DNA of 27,718 nt from Oscillospiraceae bacterium (GTDB lineage Bacteria > Bacillota_A > Clostridia > Oscillospirales > CAG-272). Below the pieces are notes generated by a model. The model was not told the origin of the DNA. It did not search any database and saw only the letters and a list, made by a program, of their open reading frames with translations. The stretch spans positions 1-27,718 of the forward strand of contig SVSO01000013.1 in assembly GCA_015064195.1 (NCBI GenBank). Reading direction: 5' to 3'. Below, piece by piece: positions 22,244-27,718 of the stretch; position 1 is the stretch's first letter; every line of letters starts with the position of its first letter. Position numbers and translations under genes: made by a program.

Positions 22244-24322
22244 TCAATAAACCGTATTGATGATGTAATCCGTATGCGCTAAAACCGCGGTGACATTGGG
22301 CGCTAAGATGAGGTCGCCCTCACGTGTGCGCGTCACGTCACTGCCGGAAGCATCCAGCGTCAGCGTGTTGACGGACAGCACACAATCCAGCTTGTCAATG
22401 AGCGCATACAGAGCACTGTAGGAAATGTGTGCGCCGAACCGATCCTTGACAGAGCGGAAATATTCGTTCACCGCATCGTTCACCATCCGCTTCGCATCGG
22501 TGCTGCCGAAGGAGACATTGATATCCGCGAATACTGTCAGCAGCGCATATTCAGGTGCGATAATTGCCAGCCGCGTCCCCAGCAGCCGATATTTTTCCGT
22601 ATATTTCAGAATATTCTCCACATATCGGCGGCTCGGTATGCCTCTGTCATCCGGGCTGTAGGGCTTAACGACTACCGACGTGGTGATGTCCGCCCGTCTG
22701 CGCGTACCGCTGTTCATGTTCACTACCTGACATTTTTCGATGCGCAGACCGGGTGTCTTCATAATTCTTTGCTCGCAGTCCTCCGCACTGACCATGGTTT
22801 CGGTCGTGCGAAGCAGCTCGTGCGCCCTCGCAAGGCAGGCATCCAGAGTCTCCTCATCTTTGCCGCCATTCGCGGGGCGGCTGTTGTACACCGTCACCTC
22901 ATCTGCGCTGAAGCCGTTCAGCCGATTGACCTTTCTGGCCGCCACATTGCCCGCCGCGCCTTCGGTAAGCTTGCAGCCGACGATGAGGATCGGGCCTTCC
23001 GGTGCCATTCCGCGGATGCAGTCGCCGAACTTCAGGATACCGGTATCGGAATCCAGAATATAATGGAGGTCCGCCGGACCGGAGCGGGCAAAATCCGCCA
23101 CTTTTTTCCACTCGGCGAATTTCCGCTCACTGCCGGGAAGCTCGGTCATGATGGTAAAGCTGTCGTAATCGATGGCTGTCGAACCGAGATCGTACTCCTG
23201 ATAGGGAAGTCCCGTGCCGGTGCCGAATGCGCCGTCGGTGTAAAAATCGTCCCGGAAATTCACGGCGCGGATGCCGGTGCAGTCTGTCAGATCAAAGCCG
23301 GAGCAGGTGATGGCACCCGTCTCCTCGTCGATGATTCTGTTGTATGTCTGCGCCTCGCGGAAAAATCCGTCCCGATGACGCAGAAAAATGCGTGTTTTGC
23401 CGGTCAGTCCCAGCTCGGTTGCCTGTATGAAGCTTTCCGCCGCGGGAAAATCCTCCGACACGGCTTTGGTATCCTGCTGAACCAGCGTTACATGATTGAA
23501 ATCCAATGCCGCAATCAGGGGCTGGGTATCATACGCGCCGTCGGTGATGCGCAGGCGGAGGAAATATGCTTCCTCGCCGTGAAGCGTAGTCTGTGCCATA
23601 TCCGCCGGCAGACAGACCGTCAGCCTGCCCGAGCAGAGGAATGCGTAGGTGGTATCGCCGAGGATCTTTGCCCGATGCCATGCCGCGCCGTCAAAATATT
23701 CCGCGATCATGTCAACCAGGGGAATGAAGCCGTCGCCCTCACGGATGGGATTGCGCGGGATTCCGCCGTCATCGCTGACGGTGATGAGCAGCTCCAGCGG
23801 CTCGTTTGCCGGAAGCGGCTTGTCAAAGCCGATGTAAAATGCACCATCTGCCGGGGTTCTGCGCACAAAGGGCTTCAGCTTGAGATCACCGCCGAAGCCA
23901 AGCTCCCGCTGTCCGATGACCGACGCACCCTCCGCCTGTTCGCCGATGCAGCATACAATGCGCGCCGAGGGAATGTAGGTGCGGCGGACAGCTTCAAAGG
24001 AAAGCTCACCGGCGTAGAATTTCGTACCCTCGGCAACGATGATGTCATCTCCGTAAAGCATGGTGACATCGGTCCTGGCCGGCACCTTATGCCGTCGGAA
24101 AATGCCCATGAGCTTGAGATATTTCTGCCGGTTTTCCGGGCCGATTTTGTTCAGGTAATACTGCTGTGCTTCCTTGAGCTGAGCAAACAGCTCAAGCATG
24201 GTAACGCCGGGATCGTGATAGTTGAAATCTGTCCACTCCGGATAAATGCTCACGATCATGTTTTTGGCTGTTTCGATGATCTCGTCAAAATTTTCATTAT
24301 CAAGGAGAATATCGGGCAGCAT
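22244..24322 (-). CDS. Baseplate J-like wedge protein 2 (Afp12/Pvc12-like)
   Basis: A 692-residue baseplate protein. The N-terminus has YPEWTDFNYHDPGVTMLELFAQLKE (~32-57, quoted in two overlapping motifs YPEWTD and HDPGVTMLELFA), the hallmark of CIS J-like proteins. The C-terminal ~250 residues carry the gpJ pattern: LTEGAAGNVAARKVNRL, DEETLDACLARAHELLRT, SAEDCEQRIMKTPG and NVSFGSTDAKRMVNDAVNEYF. With its partner it forms the baseplate wedge ring that triggers sheath contraction. The ATG is preceded by AAAGGAAG and lies 21 bases after the preceding J gene. No frameshift or loss of motif is visible. Confidence 0.93.
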   Translation of the reverse strand: MLPDILLDNENFDEIIETAKNMIVSIYPEWTDFNYHDPGVTMLELFAQLKEAQQYYLNKIGPENRQKYLKLMGIFRRHKVPARTDVTMLYGDDIIVAEGTKFYAGELSFEAVRRTYIPSARIVCCIGEQAEGASVIGQRELGFGGDLKLKPFVRRTPADGAFYIGFDKPLPANEPLELLITVSDDGGIPRNPIREGDGFIPLVDMIAEYFDGAAWHRAKILGDTTYAFLCSGRLTVCLPADMAQTTLHGEEAYFLRLRITDGAYDTQPLIAALDFNHVTLVQQDTKAVSEDFPAAESFIQATELGLTGKTRIFLRHRDGFFREAQTYNRIIDEETGAITCSGFDLTDCTGIRAVNFRDDFYTDGAFGTGTGLPYQEYDLGSTAIDYDSFTIMTELPGSERKFAEWKKVADFARSGPADLHYILDSDTGILKFGDCIRGMAPEGPILIVGCKLTEGAAGNVAARKVNRLNGFSADEVTVYNSRPANGGKDEETLDACLARAHELLRTTETMVSAEDCEQRIMKTPGLRIEKCQVVNMNSGTRRRADITTSVVVKPYSPDDRGIPSRRYVENILKYTEKYRLLGTRLAIIAPEYALLTVFADINVSFGSTDAKRMVNDAVNEYFRSVKDRFGAHISYSALYALIDKLDCVLSVNTLTLDASGSDVTRTREGDLILAPNVTAVLAHTDYIINTVY

Positions 24323-24343
24323 TTCATCACTTCCTTTTCTGCG

Positions 24344-27310
24344 TTACGTTACGGTTATGGTAATATCATGGGTGCCGTTTGCGGGGAGAATGAACCGCCG
24401 GCGCTCCAGCTGCTCGGCATCGATCTCGGTCAGTCCCGACGGGCCGGCAACATAGGTGGTTATATGGATACTGGTCAGCTGCAGCACGCCGTCGAGACTC
24501 ATGATCCCGCTTCGGATATGCTGTGCGCTCGGCAGTCGTCCCAGCCGATCGCCCAGCTGCTCCACATCCGTTTCGCCGATGGAAAGCAGCTCACGGAGCT
24601 TCTCCTCCACCGCACGTCTCACGTCACACACGTCATTCGCACTGGCTACACGGATGACTGCTCGTACATTGATGCTGACGAATTCCGGCTCGGTGACATA
24701 CAGCTTATGGCGGACTGCGATACCGCTGGCGATCTTCGGCGTAAGCTCCCGCAGGATATCCGTCCGGATCCTGTCAAACTCCGCATCTGCATCCCTCAGT
24801 ACCACCAGCGTCACAGCGCCGTTCTCATGCTCGCCGCGAAGATTGCAGCCGGGGCAGCAATGCACCCCGCGGATGCTTCTGGATGCCAGCTTCGCCAGCT
24901 TTTCATAGTCTCTGGCGGTGACGGCACGTCCCTGCGTCCGGATGAGGGATGCCGCCCGCTTCATCGCATCGGCCAGCGTTTCCGTATCACAGCCGCCGGC
25001 GAATTTTTTCGGATTGGCAACGCCGGTGATGAATCCCACCGAGCGCTCCAGATTGGAGATCTGTCCCACATCCACATTGGAGCGTTTTCCTCCGCCGGTG
25101 GAGTAGTAAACGCGGATGTTTTCCGTATCGGATGCGGCGGGGATCCTGCCCTGCCGACCGTTTCCGAAGGTGAGGACGCCGCGGCTTCTGTCGATGGTGT
25201 ATACCCGGGAGGAAGGGCTCTCACCGATAAAGGTGTCCGTCTCCCGCCATTTCACCCAGATATCCGTGACCATCCCGTTTTCATCATATTCCCGATGAAG
25301 CCGTCCCTCTGCATCCAGTCTGGCCGTTTCCTCTCTGCTGATAGAGGCCGTTTCGTTGACCTCTACCGAAAGCTCCAGAATCGAGCGGTTTGCAAGGATG
25401 AATTCCGAATTTTCCGTATAGACGCTCATGGTGAAGCGTTCTTCCTCCCGGCTGTCCACATTGGCCGCCCGGACGGTATTCTCATAGATGCTTTCAACGA
25501 TGGGCAGGAATGCGCTTCCTGACCGATAGGCGTTCTCCGTATCGACGATGCGGATGAAATACCGCTCCTCTCCGAACAGTCGTGTCCGGGTCATGTCGTG
25601 GTTGTCAAGGAATATGGTGAAGCCCACCTTGGTAAAGCTGTGCGTTTCATCCACCAGATTGAAGGGCTTCCACTTGCCGCCCGCGAAATATTCCCACGCC
25701 AGCCTTGGATTCTCCGCCGCAGGCGTTTCTCTGATGCTCCAGAGAATGCGGTATGGGCCGTTTTTCGGCGGAATATCGAAGCCGAGATAAACAGCGGCCT
25801 GATCGACACCGGTGCAGCGGAAGGGTAAAAATCCCGCCTCATCCGTCATAGCCGCCGGATCAAACACCGATTCGGCGATATTGTTTTCACAGATGATATC
25901 ATCTACCGTCCGTCCGTCATCCTGCCATTCGTAGGCAAAGGAAAGATTGCGCACCGACGGTGTGAGATAATGTCCGCGCAGCTTATACAGATTTTCCGCC
26001 TTGAGGATTCTTGCGCGGATGAAATAGTTCTCACTCGCTCCGATGAATACAGGGGCGATATCCTCCGGGCAGGTAAAGCTCATGGTTTTGTACATTTCGC
26101 GGACGCCCTGCTTCACGGAAAACAGATCACTGTGAGCATCATCCGCAAACAATCTGCGCCAGCCCTGACCGTTATAATATTCCCAGATCACCTCGGTGAT
26201 GGCAATTTCATGCTCCCGGCTCTCCTTGAAATCGCTCTTGTCGGCGATCCATTTGTAGCTGACCTCATCCTCCGGCAGCGGATTTTCCATGGGAATGTTC
26301 AGAAAACTCACATCGAAGCTGACGGTGATCTGTGCGCCGCGCTTGCAGAGTGCCTCATGTGCGCCGAAATAGACCTCATTATACAGCTGGAATCGTTCAC
26401 CGAATGGGAAAAAGCTGTCCTTCCGGTATTCCACGCTGCCGTCGGTGACGGTATCACACGTCACCAGTCCGCACTCTGACGAGGCGGTGACACGCATGAA
26501 TGCAAAGTCGCGGAACCGGTGCATATCCAGGGCTGTAATGCGGATGGCGAAGCTGCCGTTTTCATCCGATGCGGGCAGCGGCATTTTTTCTGCCGGCTTC
26601 AATACCAGCACACCGTTTTCCTCGCGGCAGGATGCGAACCTCACATAGCCGGTCTCCTCCCCCGCATAATACTCGATGCGTGCGGAGGCAGGATCTGCTA
26701 ACGCCTTCACGTCAGCCGGCGGTACGAGGATGCCGCCCCGTCTGCAGAAACGGATCCGGATGGAAGAATCCGCACCGATATCGAACACGAAGGGATGCCG
26801 GAGCGTCATCTGATGATGCTGGAGATTTTCCGGGGATTTATCAAACAGGAGAAGGGAATTCTCCCGGAAATCGCTGTATTTTCCGATGTAATCTGCGCTG
26901 TCATCGGTGCAGATGATCGAATCGATCTGTGCCTGTGACACGAGGATGTCGTCCGTTGTCTCAAAATGAACGGTATCATCGGTATTGGAGGGTGCGGCAA
27001 GAACGGTTCCCATTGCCACCTCCGTATCGGCGGAATCGCCGGATGCCAGATTGAACTTCACATACCCCTCCGACGGCTCTGCGGGAAGCAGGGAGACATT
27101 GGCGGTATTGAAGAATGCGATCTTATTCTTCAGCGGGATCTGATTCACTTTTTTGAGCGTACCTGACACCATATCTGCATACACCATGGCGAGCACGGCG
27201 GCAATATCGGGATCGTCCGGGCGGAATCTCCACTCGGGCGTATAGCTGGCGGAACGCTCCTTCAGCTCATTCAGGATATCCAGTTTTGAACGCTTATCGA
27301 TCAGAGCCAT
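24344..27310 (-). CDS. Baseplate J-like wedge protein 1 (Afp11/Pvc11-like)
   Basis: A 988-residue baseplate protein. Its N-terminus YTPEWRFRPDDPDIAAVLAMVYADM parallels the downstream J-like protein (PEW...DPD), showing common ancestry. The middle contains repeated beta modules (EYYAGEETGYVRF, WEYYNGQGWRRLF, WEYFAGGKWKPF), a pattern typical of this long CIS wedge family. The gpJ-type domain occupies ~734-988 (YYSTGGGKRSNVDVG, AMKRAASLIRTQGRAVTARDYE, ELLSIGETDVEQLGDRLG). It corresponds to the larger of two J-like wedge subunits in Pvc/Afp particles. ATG 27310 has GGAAAGG upstream and lies 29 bases after the gp25-like gene. The gene is intact. Confidence 0.93.
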   Translation of the reverse strand: MALIDKRSKLDILNELKERSASYTPEWRFRPDDPDIAAVLAMVYADMVSGTLKKVNQIPLKNKIAFFNTANVSLLPAEPSEGYVKFNLASGDSADTEVAMGTVLAAPSNTDDTVHFETTDDILVSQAQIDSIICTDDSADYIGKYSDFRENSLLLFDKSPENLQHHQMTLRHPFVFDIGADSSIRIRFCRRGGILVPPADVKALADPASARIEYYAGEETGYVRFASCREENGVLVLKPAEKMPLPASDENGSFAIRITALDMHRFRDFAFMRVTASSECGLVTCDTVTDGSVEYRKDSFFPFGERFQLYNEVYFGAHEALCKRGAQITVSFDVSFLNIPMENPLPEDEVSYKWIADKSDFKESREHEIAITEVIWEYYNGQGWRRLFADDAHSDLFSVKQGVREMYKTMSFTCPEDIAPVFIGASENYFIRARILKAENLYKLRGHYLTPSVRNLSFAYEWQDDGRTVDDIICENNIAESVFDPAAMTDEAGFLPFRCTGVDQAAVYLGFDIPPKNGPYRILWSIRETPAAENPRLAWEYFAGGKWKPFNLVDETHSFTKVGFTIFLDNHDMTRTRLFGEERYFIRIVDTENAYRSGSAFLPIVESIYENTVRAANVDSREEERFTMSVYTENSEFILANRSILELSVEVNETASISREETARLDAEGRLHREYDENGMVTDIWVKWRETDTFIGESPSSRVYTIDRSRGVLTFGNGRQGRIPAASDTENIRVYYSTGGGKRSNVDVGQISNLERSVGFITGVANPKKFAGGCDTETLADAMKRAASLIRTQGRAVTARDYEKLAKLASRSIRGVHCCPGCNLRGEHENGAVTLVVLRDADAEFDRIRTDILRELTPKIASGIAVRHKLYVTEPEFVSINVRAVIRVASANDVCDVRRAVEEKLRELLSIGETDVEQLGDRLGRLPSAQHIRSGIMSLDGVLQLTSIHITTYVAGPSGLTEIDAEQLERRRFILPANGTHDITITVT

Positions 27311-27339
27311 GTAAATAACCTTTCCGTAAAGATCCGCTC

Positions 27340-27718
27340 TCAGACCATGGCAGCTTCGCCATAGCCTTCACTGATATAATAGGGATATACCAGATTGAAC
27401 GGGTTGTTGGTGGAACGCACCGTATAGTTTATCTTAATAAGGAGGATGCCTGCGTCGTCGGGAGACTGCTCCACCTCCGCTTCCACATCCTTGATGCGCG
27501 GCTCCCACATGATCAGCGCATTCTCCACCTCTTTTGCCATCATGCTGAGCGTGGTGTAATCGGCTGTGTTGAAAACAAAGGAGTGGATCGCGCAGCCGAA
27601 GTAGGGGGACATGGGACGTTCGCCCGGCTGTGTACCGAGGATGATGCGGACAGCCTCCGCGATATCTTCCTCATGAGACGATGTTCTGTCCCGTCCCGTA
27701 TTCTCATCCACCTGCACG
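27340..27718 (-). CDS. gp25-like baseplate protein, partial (start outside window)
   Basis: The visible 126 codons end at TGA 27340 and the frame is open to the right edge. VQVDENTGR near the edge, then HEEDIAEAVRIILGTQPGERPMSPYFGC and IHSFVFN are the gp25/lysozyme-like baseplate pattern (EDI...ILGT..GER.M.P.FG). The usual family N-terminus (about 10-20 residues ending in a FPVQVDE-like stretch) is missing, so the GTG at 27717 is internal and the true start lies beyond the window. gp25-like proteins bind the sheath to the wedge and nucleate it. It is the first gene seen of the baseplate block; a spike gene would be expected just upstream, outside the window. Confidence 0.92.
   Translation of the reverse strand, partial: VQVDENTGRDRTSSHEEDIAEAVRIILGTQPGERPMSPYFGCAIHSFVFNTADYTTLSMMAKEVENALIMWEPRIKDVEAEVEQSPDDAGILLIKINYTVRSTNNPFNLVYPYYISEGYGEAAMV

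Noticed and set aside
22427..25522. A 1031-codon open frame on the plus strand spanning the two J-like genes
   Set aside because: It is antisense to two genes with clear family motifs, crosses their boundary, has no SD and its translation shows no domain. It reflects the codon bias of the real genes.
1..27718. Prophage or T6SS interpretation
   Set aside because: No capsid, packaging, integrase or lysis genes and no TssJLM/ClpV set are visible; DUF4255 cap, CIS-type AAA+ ATPases and paired J-like proteins indicate a Pvc/Afp-related CIS.

Overview
The window carries one contractile injection system (CIS, phage-tail-like nanomachine) locus. Every supported gene lies on the minus strand, so transcription runs from the right edge to the left edge. 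The DNA is moderately GC-rich, genes are almost contiguous (gaps of 0-30 bases, several stop/start overlaps), Shine-Dalgarno (SD) sequences are strong (AGGAGG, AAAGGGG), and a HAMP-SpoIIE-type phosphatase and a STAND-BTAD regulator are present. This suggests a Gram-positive anaerobe of the Clostridia (Ruminococcus/Oscillospiraceae-like); the taxon is an inference. I see no integrase, portal, terminase, capsid, lysis gene, tRNA, IS or CRISPR array, so it reads as a domesticated CIS rather than a prophage.

Layout in transcription order (right to left). Baseplate block: gp25-like protein (cut by the window edge), two baseplate-J-like proteins, a tail-protein-I-like protein, and a protein with a C-terminal Ig-like domain that is probably exposed on the baseplate or fibre. 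Membrane block: a tail-anchored kinase-like protein without catalytic residues, and an 861-residue membrane-anchored protein with 29 MORN-like repeats and a nine-cysteine tail. Cap/tip block: a DUF4255 (Pvc16/Afp16-type) cap protein, a beta-rich partner and a DUF4280 PAAR-like tip. Signalling block: a cyclase-homology protein and a two-TM HAMP-SpoIIE phosphatase-like protein, both with altered active sites. ATPase/cargo/regulator block: a CIS-type AAA+ ATPase, a small acidic chaperone-like protein, a 624-residue low-complexity candidate cargo, a STAND ATPase with a C-terminal winged-helix/BTAD DNA-binding module, a second AAA+ ATPase paralogue and a disordered protein. Sheath/tube block: a separate promoter drives the contractile sheath and the inner tube, the latter cut by the left edge.

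Working model (inference): the baseplate, cap, tip, sheath and tube build the particle. The ATPases assist assembly or recycling, and the small protein may deliver the 624-residue protein as cargo. The STAND-BTAD regulator may switch on the sheath/tube promoter through 12-bp-phased direct repeats. The membrane proteins and the three degenerate signalling enzymes could form a sensory or docking complex coupling firing to an envelope signal.

The two strongest non-coding observations are in front of the sheath gene: phased direct repeats abutting a sigma-A-like promoter, and a perfect 10-bp hairpin lying exactly between a strong SD and the start codon. The spike (VgrG-like), LysM protein, further tube paralogues and tape measure are not in the window unless the 624-residue protein is the last of these.
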